A stretch of DNA of 57,064 nt from assembly GCF_905207245.1 (NCBI RefSeq), contig NZ_CAJLKP010000037.1:1-57064 (forward strand), given 5' to 3'. Position 1 is the first letter of the stretch. Each line of letters begins with the position of its first letter. The notes under the pieces were generated by a model. That model saw only the letters and a program-made list of their open reading frames with translations. It had not been told where the DNA came from and did not search any database. The translations under genes were made by a program, and so were the position numbers. Source of the DNA: an uncultured Bacteroides sp. GTDB taxonomy: Bacteria > Bacteroidota > Bacteroidia > Bacteroidales > Bacteroidaceae. Positions 1 to 8,870 of this stretch are shown here, one piece after another.

Positions 1-60
1 TTTAGAGGGGTCAATTTAGATTGGAAACTGAGGGTCAGTTTAGTTGGAATATCCAGCATT
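1..60. mobile_element. Possible terminal repeats of an IS21-like element
   Basis: Two imperfect direct repeats follow each other, GGTCAATTTAGATTGGAA at about 10-27 and GGTCAGTTTAGTTGGAA at about 35-51. Multiple tandem terminal repeats are typical of IS21-family ends, and these resemble end sequences I recall from Bacteroides IS21-like elements. The transposase would lie to the left, outside the window, so this is an inference from the ends only. Confidence 0.35.
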
Positions 61-82
61 AAGGTCTTAATATTTTGTCGTT

Positions 83-118
83 ATCCCGTCCGGCCAGTGA
101 TGGTAGGACGGGATTTTT
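83..118 (+). terminator. Rho-independent terminator, plus strand
   Basis: A perfect 9-bp stem (ATCCCGTCC at 83-91 with GGACGGGAT at 106-114) is followed by a run of five T. The transcript it ends must come from the left, outside the window. Confidence 0.7.
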
Positions 119-123
119 AGGCA

Positions 124-160
124 CAAAAAAGCCCATCGACAACACGGGCTGTCAATGGGC
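124..160 (-). terminator. Rho-independent terminator, minus strand
   Basis: GCCCAT at 131-136 pairs with ATGGGC at 155-160, and GACA/TGTC pairs inside it. On the minus strand the hairpin is followed by TTTTTTG. No intact minus-strand gene ends here now, so it may be a leftover of a gene replaced during rearrangement of this end. Confidence 0.5.
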
Positions 161-362
161 ATAATCATACGCACAAAGGTACTAATAATCTTCTAATTTA
201 CAATACTTTTCTTTGAAACATTGTTTGTTTAACCATATATGTACACACCATATTATTTCTCCATTTTTCCACACAAAAAGTTAGTATTTGTCTATGCTAT
301 ATACTATCATCTCTATTTTTCTACTAATTTTGCAGCAAATAAAAAAAATACAATTTAGAATA

Positions 363-1658
363 ATGCAAGACATAAAAAAACAGAACGTATATGACCTTAT
401 TCAAGAAAGGTTACGTGTCATTTTTCAAGATTTTGACAATATTTACATCTCATTTTCAGGCGGAAAGGATAGCGGTGTATTATTAAATTTATGCATAGAT
501 TATATCCGTAAACATAATTTGAAAAGAAGAATTGGAGTATTTCATATGGATTATGAAATACAGTACAACATGACAATTGATTACGTGGAACGAACTTTTA
601 AAGAGAATCAAGACATCTTGGATATATATCATATTTGCGTACCTTTTCGAGTAACCACATGTACATCCATGTATGAAGACTATTGGAGACCATGGGATGA
701 AGACAAAAAAGCAGTTTGGGTACGCCCAAAACCGGAAAGAGCGATGACATTACATGATTTCCCTTTCTACACAACCGATATGTGGGATTATGATTTTCAA
801 GTGGAATTTGCCCAATGGCTACATAAAAACAAGATGGCTACACGAACATGCTGTTTAGTTGGTATTCGTACACAGGAAAGCCATAATCGTTGGCGTGCCA
901 TTTACAGAGAAACAAAAGAGCGATACGCTGACTATCCATGGAGTACAAAAATTACTGAAGGAGTTTATAACCTCTATCCTATTTTTGACTGGAAAACAAG
1001 TGATATCTGGGTAGCAAATGGTAAATTCAAGTGGGATTATAACCATCTATACGATCTTTATTATCAAGCAGGGGTAAGCCTTGATCGCCAAAGGGTAGCA
1101 AGTCCTTTTATCTGCGAAGCCATAGAGAGTTTGTCACTGTATAGAGTGATTGACCCTGATATGTGGGGGCGAATGATAGGGCGTGTCAATGGCGTAAATT
1201 TCTCCGGGATTTATGGAAAAACCGGGGCCATGGGAAGAGATGAGATACATTTACCCAAAGGATATACATGGAAATCTTTTACAGAGTTTCTTCTCTCTAC
1301 TCTACCTGAACATACCCGGAACAGATACCGGAAGAAATTGGAGACAAGCATCAGATTCTGGAAAAACAAAGGTGGAGTATTAAGTGACGAAGTGATACAG
1401 AAACTAAGAGAAAGAAATATTCCTATTCAGGTCGGTGACAGTACAAACTACAAAACAGACAAGAAGCCTGTCAGAATGGATTATTTGGATGATATTGATA
1501 TTGCAGAATTCAAGGAAATCCCGACTTACAAAAGAATGTGTATCTGTATCCTACGCAATGATCACGTTTGCAAATATATGGGATTCGCACTGACAAAAGA
1601 AGAAACACTCATGAAAAATACGGCATTAAAACAATATGGAAAAATTTTCAAGTCATGA
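363..1658 (+). CDS. IbrA-like PAPS-reductase family protein (DUF3440)
   Basis: This is a PP-loop ATPase of the phosphoadenosine-phosphosulfate reductase superfamily. The signature SGGKDSG lies about 30 residues in from the chosen start. A long aromatic-rich C-terminal region follows, as in IbrA/DUF3440 proteins. An ATG at 288 is in frame, but its first 25 codons encode a hydrophobic AT-rich stretch unlike the family, so I chose 363 (MQDIKKQ). IbrA proteins are often paired with a ParB-like partner, IbrB, which overlaps the gene end; here the partner survives only as a short N-terminal stub. The family is linked to regulation and to mobile regions, and no reaction is established. It could equally be read as a DndC-like enzyme, but no other dnd genes are nearby. 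Confidence 0.75.
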   Translation: MQDIKKQNVYDLIQERLRVIFQDFDNIYISFSGGKDSGVLLNLCIDYIRKHNLKRRIGVFHMDYEIQYNMTIDYVERTFKENQDILDIYHICVPFRVTTCTSMYEDYWRPWDEDKKAVWVRPKPERAMTLHDFPFYTTDMWDYDFQVEFAQWLHKNKMATRTCCLVGIRTQESHNRWRAIYRETKERYADYPWSTKITEGVYNLYPIFDWKTSDIWVANGKFKWDYNHLYDLYYQAGVSLDRQRVASPFICEAIESLSLYRVIDPDMWGRMIGRVNGVNFSGIYGKTGAMGRDEIHLPKGYTWKSFTEFLLSTLPEHTRNRYRKKLETSIRFWKNKGGVLSDEVIQKLRERNIPIQVGDSTNYKTDKKPVRMDYLDDIDIAEFKEIPTYKRMCICILRNDHVCKYMGFALTKEETLMKNTALKQYGKIFKS

Positions 1659-1752
1659 CCAATTTGAGCAGACAGACCGAAAAACAAAAGCCATTACCTG
1701 GCTATTGATGTTATTGCCAAGCTCATACCTTTACTTAAAACAAAGGTTTCCT
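1636..1752 (+). pseudogene. Truncated IbrB-like partner (N-terminal stub)
   Basis: A reading frame starts inside the last codons of the IbrA-like gene, a 23-bp overlap typical of this pair. It reads MEKFSSHDQFEQTDRKTKAI and then runs into unrelated sequence, stopping after 38 codons. IbrB proteins are normally well over 150 residues with a ParB-like nuclease fold, so most of the gene is gone. The break coincides with the start of the recombinase remnant on the opposite strand. Identity as IbrB rests on position and overlap, with weak sequence support. Confidence 0.4.
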
Positions 1753-1870
1753 TTGTCATACAGAGGTTGAGCATCGACATACCCTGCATTAGGTTCCTGC
1801 CAAGTCGGCAGATTTCAGAAAGTACGAGGGTATCTGCTTTCTGAATATTTAGTCTCAGATATCATAATAT
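1688..1870 (-). pseudogene. Serine recombinase (DNA invertase) fragment
   Basis: Read on the minus strand, the sequence encodes ADTLVLSEICRLGRNLMQGM followed by SMLNLCM. This matches the catalytic-domain region of resolvase/invertase-family serine recombinases (the SRLGR segment and the helix after it). Neither the N-terminal catalytic serine region nor the C-terminal DNA-binding part is present, and the frame decays on both sides. It is a relic of a site-specific recombinase left at the break in the ibrB-like gene. The remaining sequence up to 2053 is AT-rich with no gene I can support. Confidence 0.6.
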
Positions 1871-2053
1871 AAGCATTTTAATGATGCACAAATATAAGAA
1901 CTTTGAATATATAATATATGAAAATTTTAAATTTTGACAGTACATAATCATCTGTTAATGAGACCATGATATCATCCGTGAAGTTAGATTTCCTTTTTAT
2001 TGTCGAAGGTATTTACATAGTCTTTATAGAAATTTAATTATCAAAACCTTACG

Positions 2054-4324
2054 ATGGAAAAGAAGAAAAAAACTACCTTTACACCACAAAAATGGACAAT
2101 TATGGAAAGAGATGAATTTTTCACTACTGATGAGAAGGAATTGCTCTTCTCTCTCTACAAAAAATTATTGCAGTTGACCGGAGAAACATTACAGAAAGGT
2201 GACTGTAGGAAACTGAAAACACATCTTATCAACTCTATAAAAGATAACCGCGTTCAACGCGACACGTTCGGACTGAATCCCCTGGTTAAGGATATGCAGA
2301 CTGCCGTTATCGTTGCCGAAGAAATCGGAATGAAACGGGCATCTATTCTGGGCATCATGCTGCACGAGAGCGTGAGAAACGGGGCTTGCACCACCGAAGA
2401 GGTACAGGCTGCTTTTGGTGAAGACGTGGCCGGAATCATCCGCGGATTGATACGTGTAAACGAGCTTTACTCCAAAAGCCCCACCATCGAATCGGAAAAC
2501 TTCCGCAACCTGTTGCTCTCCTTTGCGGAGGATATGCGTGTAATTCTGATAATGATTGCAGACCGCGTGAACATCATGCGGCAGATAAAGGATAGTAAAA
2601 ATGACGAAGCGCGTCGGCAAGTGGCTAATGAGGCTGCCTACCTCTATGCTCCCCTCGCCCACAAACTGGGTTTATACAAGCTGAAATCGGAACTGGAAGA
2701 CCTTTCACTGAAATACACGGAAAAAGAAGTCTATTATCATATCAAGGATAAGCTGAACGAAACCAAAGCATCCCGTGACAAGTACATCGCAGCCTTCATC
2801 GCTCCGATGCAGAAGAAGCTGGAAGAGGCGGGGTTACATTTTCACATAAAAGGACGAACTAAATCCATTCACTCCATCTATCAGAAGATGAAGAAACAGA
2901 AATGTCCGTTCGAAGGCGTGTATGACTTATTTGCCATCCGCATTATTCTGGCTTCGCAAGTGGAGAAAGAGAAACAGGAGTGCTGGCAAGCATATTCCAT
3001 TGTGACGGATATGTACCAACCTAACCCCAAACGGCTGCGCGACTGGCTGTCCGTACCTAAAAGCAACGGCTACGAATCACTGCACATCACTGTGATGGGA
3101 CCTGAAAGCAAATGGGTGGAAGTGCAGATACGTACCGAGCGCATGGATGATATTGCCGAACGTGGTCTTGCCGCACACTGGCGCTACAAAGGCGTAAAAG
3201 GGGAAACAGGGCTGGACGAATGGCTGACTTCCGTACGCGAAGCATTGGAGAACTCGGATAGCAGCGGTCTGGAGGCAATGGACCAGTTTAAACTGGATTT
3301 ATATGAGGATGAAGTATTCGTATTTACTCCAAAAGGCGACTTATTCAAATTGGGTAAGGGAGCCACAGTGCTCGACTTTGCTTTCCATATCCATAGTAAA
3401 CTGGGATGTAAGTGCATTGGTGCTAAAGTAAACGGCAAGAACGCACAGTTGCGACAGGTGCTGAATAGCGGTGACCAGGTGGAAATAATGACATCGAACA
3501 CGCAGACACCTAAGCAAGACTGGCTGAACATTGTAACTTCTTCCAAAGCGCGCACCAAGATTCGGCAGGCATTGAAGGAAATGGTAGCCCGGCAGCATGC
3601 TTTTGCCAAAGAAACCATAGAGCGGAAATTCAAGAACCGGAAGATAGAATATGATGAAGCGGTAATGATGCGCCTTATCAAACGGCTTGGCTTCAAGACG
3701 GTGACGGAGTTTTATCAAAGCATTGCGGACGAAACGCTGGATGTAAACGAAATCATAGATAAATATCTGGAACAGCAGAGGCGTGAGAATGATGTGCATG
3801 ATGACATCACGTATCGTAGTGCCGAGGGATATAACCTGCAACAAACGCAGAACGATGACATCATCCGTTCGAAAGAGGATGTACTGGTTATTGACCAGAA
3901 CCTGAAAGGATTGGATTTCAAGCTGGCACGTTGCTGTAATCCGATTTATGGGGATGATGTATTCGGCTTCGTAACAGTGACCGGAGGTATCAAGATACAC
4001 CGTAGTGACTGTCCCAATGCTACGCAGTTGCGCGAGCGGTTCGGTTATCGGATTGTAAAGGCACGGTGGGCGGGCAAGTCGAAAGGTACACAATATCCAA
4101 TTACGCTCCGTGTTGTGGGACATGATGACATTGGCATCGTAACGAACATCACTTCCATTATTTCAAAAGAGAATGACATCACATTGCGCTCCATCGGCAT
4201 TGACTCGCACGATGGATTATTCTCCGGAACAATGACAATTATGGTGGGCGATACGGGACGGCTGGAAACGCTCATCAAGAAGTTAAGAACGGTGAAGGGA
4301 GTGAAACAAGTATCAAGAAACTGA
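2054..4324 (+). CDS. relA: RelA/SpoT family (p)ppGpp synthetase, hydrolase site degenerate
   Basis: This is a long RSH protein of 756 residues, the usual length. In order: an N-terminal HD region (about residues 75-220), a synthetase domain with GRTKSIHSIYQKM, a YDLFAIRI segment and EVQIRTERMDDIAERG (about 270-400), TGS (FVFTPKGDLFKLGKGATVLD, about 425-485), a zinc-finger-like region with ARCCNP and HRSDCPN (about 645-675), and a C-terminal ACT domain. In the HD region the metal-binding HDxxED motif reads HESVRN, so ppGpp hydrolysis is probably lost. This fits a synthesis-only RelA responding to starvation at the ribosome. A second bifunctional RSH is expected elsewhere. The dgkA gene follows after a palindromic repeat. 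Confidence 0.9.
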   Translation: MEKKKKTTFTPQKWTIMERDEFFTTDEKELLFSLYKKLLQLTGETLQKGDCRKLKTHLINSIKDNRVQRDTFGLNPLVKDMQTAVIVAEEIGMKRASILGIMLHESVRNGACTTEEVQAAFGEDVAGIIRGLIRVNELYSKSPTIESENFRNLLLSFAEDMRVILIMIADRVNIMRQIKDSKNDEARRQVANEAAYLYAPLAHKLGLYKLKSELEDLSLKYTEKEVYYHIKDKLNETKASRDKYIAAFIAPMQKKLEEAGLHFHIKGRTKSIHSIYQKMKKQKCPFEGVYDLFAIRIILASQVEKEKQECWQAYSIVTDMYQPNPKRLRDWLSVPKSNGYESLHITVMGPESKWVEVQIRTERMDDIAERGLAAHWRYKGVKGETGLDEWLTSVREALENSDSSGLEAMDQFKLDLYEDEVFVFTPKGDLFKLGKGATVLDFAFHIHSKLGCKCIGAKVNGKNAQLRQVLNSGDQVEIMTSNTQTPKQDWLNIVTSSKARTKIRQALKEMVARQHAFAKETIERKFKNRKIEYDEAVMMRLIKRLGFKTVTEFYQSIADETLDVNEIIDKYLEQQRRENDVHDDITYRSAEGYNLQQTQNDDIIRSKEDVLVIDQNLKGLDFKLARCCNPIYGDDVFGFVTVTGGIKIHRSDCPNATQLRERFGYRIVKARWAGKSKGTQYPITLRVVGHDDIGIVTNITSIISKENDITLRSIGIDSHDGLFSGTMTIMVGDTGRLETLIKKLRTVKGVKQVSRN

Positions 4325-4326
4325 AT

Positions 4327-4404
4327 TAGCTACGAGATACGAGCTACGGGTAACAAGTTTCCTCCGGTGTATTATGGTTAACTTGTAGTTTGTAGCTCGC
4401 AACA
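4327..4404. repeat. Palindromic repeat, TACGAGCTAC-arm type (degenerate copy)
   Basis: A left arm containing CGAGCTACGGGTAACAAGTT and a right arm AACTTGTAGTTTGTAGCTCG can fold back on each other. The centre has CCTCCGGTGT, a weak version of the core in the better copies at 37383-37465 and 46216-46392. It fills the gap between relA and dgkA. Confidence 0.55.
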
Positions 4405-4418
4405 TGTCACTATTAATT

Positions 4419-4781
4419 ATGAGATACGATTTAAAGAAGCAAATCCGCAGTTTTGGCTATGCCTGGAAAGGCATCAGGCAATGCGTAGGCAAAGAGCAGA
4501 ACCTGAGCTTTCATCTTATTACTTCGGTAGTGGTGATAGCCGCAGGACTCTTTTTCGGCATCACACGCACGGAATGGATCATCATTGTGCTTTGCATAGG
4601 TGTGGTGATAGCTGCGGAACTATTCAATACGGCTATTGAGAAATTGGTGGATTTGGTTTCACCCGGACGCCATCCCATTGCAGGGCAGGTAAAAGACATT
4701 GCCGCCGGAGCAGTGCTGGTGTGCGCTGTTGCGGCGGCAATCATCGGGGTTATTATCTTTTTCCCGTATGTATTCGGTTAG
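4419..4781 (+). CDS. dgkA: Diacylglycerol kinase (DgkA family)
   Basis: A small integral inner-membrane kinase that recycles diacylglycerol to phosphatidic acid; some relatives act on undecaprenol. The signature AAELFNTAIEKLVDLVSP, followed by KDIAAGAVL, carries the conserved Glu/Asn/Lys/Asp residues of the active site. Three hydrophobic segments are visible and the length is standard. An ATG at 4404 is in frame but its first codons belong to the upstream repeat, so I chose 4419 (MRYDLKKQ). Confidence 0.9.
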   Translation: MRYDLKKQIRSFGYAWKGIRQCVGKEQNLSFHLITSVVVIAAGLFFGITRTEWIIIVLCIGVVIAAELFNTAIEKLVDLVSPGRHPIAGQVKDIAAGAVLVCAVAAAIIGVIIFFPYVFG

Positions 4782-4803
4782 AACCTTTATTTGAAGAGAC
4801 TTT

Positions 4804-5814
4804 TTATCTCACCCGTTTCTTCTTGAAATAAGAGTATGTCAGCAAGAAGTAAACAGCCAAGGCTACCAGGATAGCAATGCCAATGACCTTATAAATCAAC
4901 TGGAAATCCGTATAAAAATGAAGGTGTTCATTTCCGTTGTCCGACAGAAAGCAGCAAACAGCAATACCTATCAGGATACCGGCATCCATAGACAGATGGC
5001 AAGTAGTATTTGCAGTTCCCCGTTGGCAATGTTGAGACAGCTTAACAAATATCTTCGTAAAAGGTATCGTAAGCACCACTAAAACAACAAGGAAGAATAA
5101 TACACTATAATCTCCCTGTTTGATTAGCGGCAATGCTACCCCGGGAATAAAGGCTATCAGCAACAGATTGAAAGCAGGAAGCCATCCACGCACCAGTAGG
5201 AAACGGTCGAGATTACAAAGGCTCATACCTATCGGGGCGCGAAAAGCTACATATACCCGCATGGCAAACAGAATGCTAAATATGCCACACAATATAGAAA
5301 GGTATGCCACCATACTGAAACCTTTGAGATAGAACATCCAAACTCCCGCCCCTACTCCTACCAGCATTCCCAGACGCGCGGCCAACGCAAAGCCCATGTT
5401 TCCGGCACTGCGGCATGAAGAAGCAGTGATGTCAATGGCCACTGTGATACCTGCCGTCGTAGCCAATCCAAAAGCTCCTCCTTGCACGGCTGCAAGCAAC
5501 AGCAGTTTCGGGAAAGTGTCGACAAAGATGTAACCTAAAGTTGCTCCCAACATCACAAATGTGGAATACACAAGCACACGTTTCCTCTTGTACTCATCTC
5601 CCAGGTATGCATGAAACGGTCCTACAAGAAACATTGCTGCTGCAAAAACCAGAAACATACTACCCACCTGGCCGGTAGAGAGGCCCAATCGTGACACCAT
5701 TACCGAAGGAAGTACCGGAAGAAGCGTATATATGGATGCAAAAAGCAGAAAATTGGCAAAGCACATCCGTATAAAGCCCAGTGACCAAAGATTATCAGTA
5801 TTGCTCTTTCTCAT
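4804..5814 (-). CDS. MFS transporter
   Basis: A multi-pass membrane protein of the major facilitator superfamily with a typical N-terminal half, including the cytoplasmic loop HAYLGDEYKRKRVLVYS (motif-A-like, G-x-L-x-D-x4-KR). At 336 residues it is shorter than the usual 390 or so; the C-terminal half appears compressed, with a polar segment (about residues 255-275) where a helix would be expected. The start overlaps the end of panB by 20 bp, so the two are translated from one mRNA. The substrate cannot be read from sequence. Confidence 0.75.
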   Translation of the reverse strand: MRKSNTDNLWSLGFIRMCFANFLLFASIYTLLPVLPSVMVSRLGLSTGQVGSMFLVFAAAMFLVGPFHAYLGDEYKRKRVLVYSTFVMLGATLGYIFVDTFPKLLLLAAVQGGAFGLATTAGITVAIDITASSCRSAGNMGFALAARLGMLVGVGAGVWMFYLKGFSMVAYLSILCGIFSILFAMRVYVAFRAPIGMSLCNLDRFLLVRGWLPAFNLLLIAFIPGVALPLIKQGDYSVLFFLVVLVVLTIPFTKIFVKLSQHCQRGTANTTCHLSMDAGILIGIAVCCFLSDNGNEHLHFYTDFQLIYKVIGIAILVALAVYFLLTYSYFKKKRVR

Positions 5815-6616
5815 TCGGGAAATCTAAGTTCTTCACATCAGATACATAACGGCTGATAGCATCAGTCATCACCGTATGCAGGTCGGCATAGCGACGTAGG
5901 AAACGGGGACGGAAGCCATTGTTCATACCCAGCATATCTTGAATAACCAAGACCTGGCCGTCTACTCCGCCACCGGCACCGATGCCGATAATAGGAATGG
6001 TGAGTTCACTTGCCACACGTTCTGCCAGAGCGGCAGGGATTTTCTCCAGTACAATGGCAAAGCAACCGGCTTCTTCCAGCATATGGGCGTCACTTATCAG
6101 CTTATCAGCTTCCGTATTATCCTTGGCACGAACGGTGTAAGTACCATATTTATTGATGGATTGCGGCATCAACCCGAGGTGTCCCATGATGGGTATACCG
6201 GCACTGAGAATACGCTTCACCGTACCTATGATTTCTTCGCCACCTTCCAGTTTCAATGCATCAGCATGACTCTCTTTCATGATGCGAATGGCCGAAGCGA
6301 GGCCTTCCAATTCATTGCCCTGATAGGAACCGAAAGGCATATCTACCACTACCATAGCGCGCTTCACACCACGAACTACGGACTTAGCATGATAAATCAT
6401 CTGGTCGAGAGTGATGGGAAGGGTCGTCACATTACCTGCCATTACATTACTGGCAGAATCGCCTACGAGGATTACATCCATACCTGCACCATCCACAATC
6501 TGTGCCATGGTGTAGTCATAAGATGTCAACATAGATATTTTTTCGCCTCTCTGTTTCATCTCTATCAGGCGATGAGTAGTCACTTTACGAGTGTCATCTG
6601 AAATATAACCTGCCAT
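5795..6616 (-). CDS. panB: 3-methyl-2-oxobutanoate hydroxymethyltransferase
   Basis: First committed step of pantothenate synthesis: it transfers a hydroxymethyl group from methylene-tetrahydrofolate to alpha-ketoisovalerate in the cytoplasm. Signature segments are LTSYDYTMAQIVDGAGMDVI, LVGDSASNVMAG, VVVDMPFGSYQ, ALKLEGG, GHLGLMPQS and IPIIGIGAGGGVDGQVLVI. The Asp residues of the magnesium site (VGDS, VVDMP) and the catalytic Glu (KIPAAL context) are in place. Length (273) is normal. First gene of a two-gene unit with the MFS transporter; a TACCTTTG -7 element lies about 50 bp upstream. Confidence 0.95.
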   Translation of the reverse strand: MAGYISDDTRKVTTHRLIEMKQRGEKISMLTSYDYTMAQIVDGAGMDVILVGDSASNVMAGNVTTLPITLDQMIYHAKSVVRGVKRAMVVVDMPFGSYQGNELEGLASAIRIMKESHADALKLEGGEEIIGTVKRILSAGIPIMGHLGLMPQSINKYGTYTVRAKDNTEADKLISDAHMLEEAGCFAIVLEKIPAALAERVASELTIPIIGIGAGGGVDGQVLVIQDMLGMNNGFRPRFLRRYADLHTVMTDAISRYVSDVKNLDFPNEKEQY

Positions 6617-6665
6617 ATTTCTTTAATTATTAAGTTATTAGTTATTCTTTCTCAATTTTCGGGCG

Positions 6666-6698
6666 CAAAGGTATAACTTTTTCCCGTTACTTATGCAA
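6666..6698 (-). promoter_or_regulatory. Promoter for panB
   Basis: On the minus strand a TACCTTTG box (6666-6673) matches the Bacteroides -7 consensus TAnnTTTG, with a TTGC at 6695-6698 in -33 position (21-bp spacer). The -33 part is imperfect. Confidence 0.45.
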
Positions 6699-7334
6699 TC
6701 GGGTTAATTTATCGTAAGTGAACCCCTCAAAATCATCCAGGATATGATGGCATAACGGGGCTATTTCTTCGCGTGAGTTGGTAGTGGCCAGACCGATAAC
6801 GGTAGCTCCGGAAGCCATGCCGGCTTTCAGTCCGTTGAAAGAATCTTCGAAGACATACGTTGTTTCCGGTGTGGTTCCGAAGACTTCCATACCCAGCAGG
6901 AAGCAATCCGGCGCAGGTTTTGACGCGGTAAACATCTCTGCCGTAAGAATACGGTCGAACATGGTTTTTATCTCAGGCTTGGCACGATACACAGCTTCCA
7001 TCTTTTTATCGTTGGAGCTGGTGACTACAGCCATCTTGACATTGTTGCGGCGGAGGTCGGCGATAAAGGACTCTACACCGGGAACAAAGTCGTACGACAT
7101 TTCCTGCTCAAAACGGTCGAGTCCGGCGGTGATTTCTTCCCGCTCTCTGGTCATGCCGGGGAAAAAGGTATCATAGATGTACATCAGGGTTTGTCCCTTC
7201 ACACGGTTCTCCAAGTCTTCCATACCCAAGTAATCTACTCCTAACTTGTGCCAGAAGATGCTGTACTGCGTTTCTGTGTCGACAACGACACCGTCGAAGT
7301 CGAATAGAACGGCGATGTTTTTTGTTTCAGCCAT
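6687..7334 (-). CDS. HAD-superfamily hydrolase, beta-phosphoglucomutase-like subfamily
   Basis: A soluble phosphatase or phosphomutase of 215 residues. HAD motif I is FDFDGVVVDTE near the N terminus with the nucleophile Asp and general acid Asp. Motif II is VVTSSN, the conserved Lys is in ASKPAPDCF, and motif III/IV is EDSFNGLKAGMASGATVIGL. The cap between motifs I and II is helical, as in the PGMB/GPH subfamily. The substrate is not inferable; small sugar phosphates are usual. Monocistronic, divergent from the MATE gene. Confidence 0.85.
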   Translation of the reverse strand: MAETKNIAVLFDFDGVVVDTETQYSIFWHKLGVDYLGMEDLENRVKGQTLMYIYDTFFPGMTREREEITAGLDRFEQEMSYDFVPGVESFIADLRRNNVKMAVVTSSNDKKMEAVYRAKPEIKTMFDRILTAEMFTASKPAPDCFLLGMEVFGTTPETTYVFEDSFNGLKAGMASGATVIGLATTNSREEIAPLCHHILDDFEGFTYDKLTRLHK

Positions 7335-7400
7335 ATAAACTTTCTTTTACCTTATTATGTTAATACCTTATGAATTACGACACAAAGGTCAGAATAATAC

Positions 7401-7430
7401 TTGAACCGAGCAAATAAATGAGTAACTTTG
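7401..7430 (+). promoter_or_regulatory. Promoter for the MATE exporter gene
   Basis: TAACTTTG at 7423-7430 matches the -7 consensus; TTG at 7401-7403 sits 19 bp upstream as a -33 element. The gene starts 23 bp after the -7 box. Confidence 0.55.
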
Positions 7431-7453
7431 CTGTCCCCTAAAATAACATCATT

Positions 7454-8803
7454 ATGAATAACAACCCTCACATATTAGGCACTGAAAGCATAGGCAAACT
7501 GCTGTTACAGTATTCTATTCCCGCCATTATAGGTATGACAATTACTTCGCTGTACAACATCATCGACAGTATTTTCATCGGTCACGGCGTAGGTGCGATG
7601 GGTATTGCCGGATTGGCAATCACCTTTCCGCTAATGAATCTTGTGGTAGCATTCTGTACGCTGGTGTCGGCAGGCGGTTCTACCATTTCTTCCATCCGCT
7701 TGGGACAAAAAGACCTGGACGGAGCAACAGAAGTGCTGGGAAATACGCTGATGTTCTGCCTGATTAACGCGGTCGTATTCGGCGGACTTGCTTTTGTTTT
7801 TCTGGACGATATATTGAGCTTCTTCGGTGCCAGCCGGGATACGCTGCCTTATGCACGTGATTTTATGCAAATCATTCTGGCGGGAACACCTATTACTTAT
7901 ACGATGATTGGATTGAACAATATCATGCGTGCCACGGGATACCCCAAGAAAGCAATGCTGACATCCATGGTGACCGTGGTTTGCAACATCATCCTCGCCC
8001 CTATTTTTATTTTCCACTTCGACTGGGGAATACGCGGAGCAGCCACGGCAACAGTGATTTCGCAGTTCATCGGTATGGTATGGGTAGTGAAGCACTTCCT
8101 CAACAAGGATAGTTTCGTTCATTTTGGTCCGGAATTCTGGAAATTGAAAAAGCGTATCATCAGCAGCATCTTCTCTATCGGCATGTCTCCGTTCCTGATG
8201 AATGTATGTGCCTGCGCCATCGTGATTATCATCAATAACTCGCTGCAACGCTATGGAGGCGATATGGCTATCGGAGCCTACGGCATTATCAACCGTTTGC
8301 TTACGCTTTATGTAATGATTGTGCTTGGCTTGACTATGGGTATGCAGCCTATTGTGGGATACAACTTCGGTGCACAGAAGCACGACCGCGTGAAGCGGAC
8401 ATTGAAGCTGAGCATCCTGACGGGTGTTTGCATCACCAGTAGCGGTTTCCTGATTTGCGAACTGTTTCCGCACGCCGTTTCCGCCATCTTCACGAATGAC
8501 AATGAATTAATCGATATTGCTTCACGGGGAGTGCGCATCTGCGTACTGATGTTTCCGCTGGTAGGCGCCCAGATTGTGATCGGTAACTTTTTCCAGAGCA
8601 TCGGGAAAGCGAAAATCAGTATCTTCCTTTCGCTCACTCGACAACTGCTGTATTTACTCCCCGGCCTGATTTTCTTCCCTCAATTCATAGGGCTGGATGG
8701 TATCTGGACCAGCATGCCTGTGGCCGACTTCTTCGCTTTTGTCACAGCTCTAATTGTACTGGGAACATACATCCGGAAGAAAAACAAAGAGAGTATTGCG
8801 TAA
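7454..8803 (+). CDS. MATE family efflux transporter
   Basis: A 449-residue multidrug/toxin extrusion family protein with the expected two halves of six helices. The opening GTESIGKLLLQYSIPAIIGM and the segment YNIIDSIFIGHGVGAMGIAG are characteristic of the DinF/NorM-like group. The second half repeats this with GAYGIINRLLTLYVMIVLGL and GMQPIVGYNFGAQ. Such proteins export cationic drugs or metabolites using a sodium or proton gradient in the inner membrane. The substrate is unknown. Confidence 0.9.
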   Translation: MNNNPHILGTESIGKLLLQYSIPAIIGMTITSLYNIIDSIFIGHGVGAMGIAGLAITFPLMNLVVAFCTLVSAGGSTISSIRLGQKDLDGATEVLGNTLMFCLINAVVFGGLAFVFLDDILSFFGASRDTLPYARDFMQIILAGTPITYTMIGLNNIMRATGYPKKAMLTSMVTVVCNIILAPIFIFHFDWGIRGAATATVISQFIGMVWVVKHFLNKDSFVHFGPEFWKLKKRIISSIFSIGMSPFLMNVCACAIVIIINNSLQRYGGDMAIGAYGIINRLLTLYVMIVLGLTMGMQPIVGYNFGAQKHDRVKRTLKLSILTGVCITSSGFLICELFPHAVSAIFTNDNELIDIASRGVRICVLMFPLVGAQIVIGNFFQSIGKAKISIFLSLTRQLLYLLPGLIFFPQFIGLDGIWTSMPVADFFAFVTALIVLGTYIRKKNKESIA

Positions 8804-8870
8804 GTAATTTACACCCTTTTTATTCTGCCCTACAGATAGTTGCTGGCAAGGTAAAAACGATAAAATGAAC

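Noticed and set aside
3341..4123. 260-codon open frame opposite relA
   Set aside because: It lies wholly within a well-supported gene on the other strand and has no recognisable domain; it is a shadow frame.
7631..8473. 280-codon open frame opposite the MATE gene
   Set aside because: Composition (His, Gln, Arg rich) is typical of an antisense shadow, and the MATE protein is clear.
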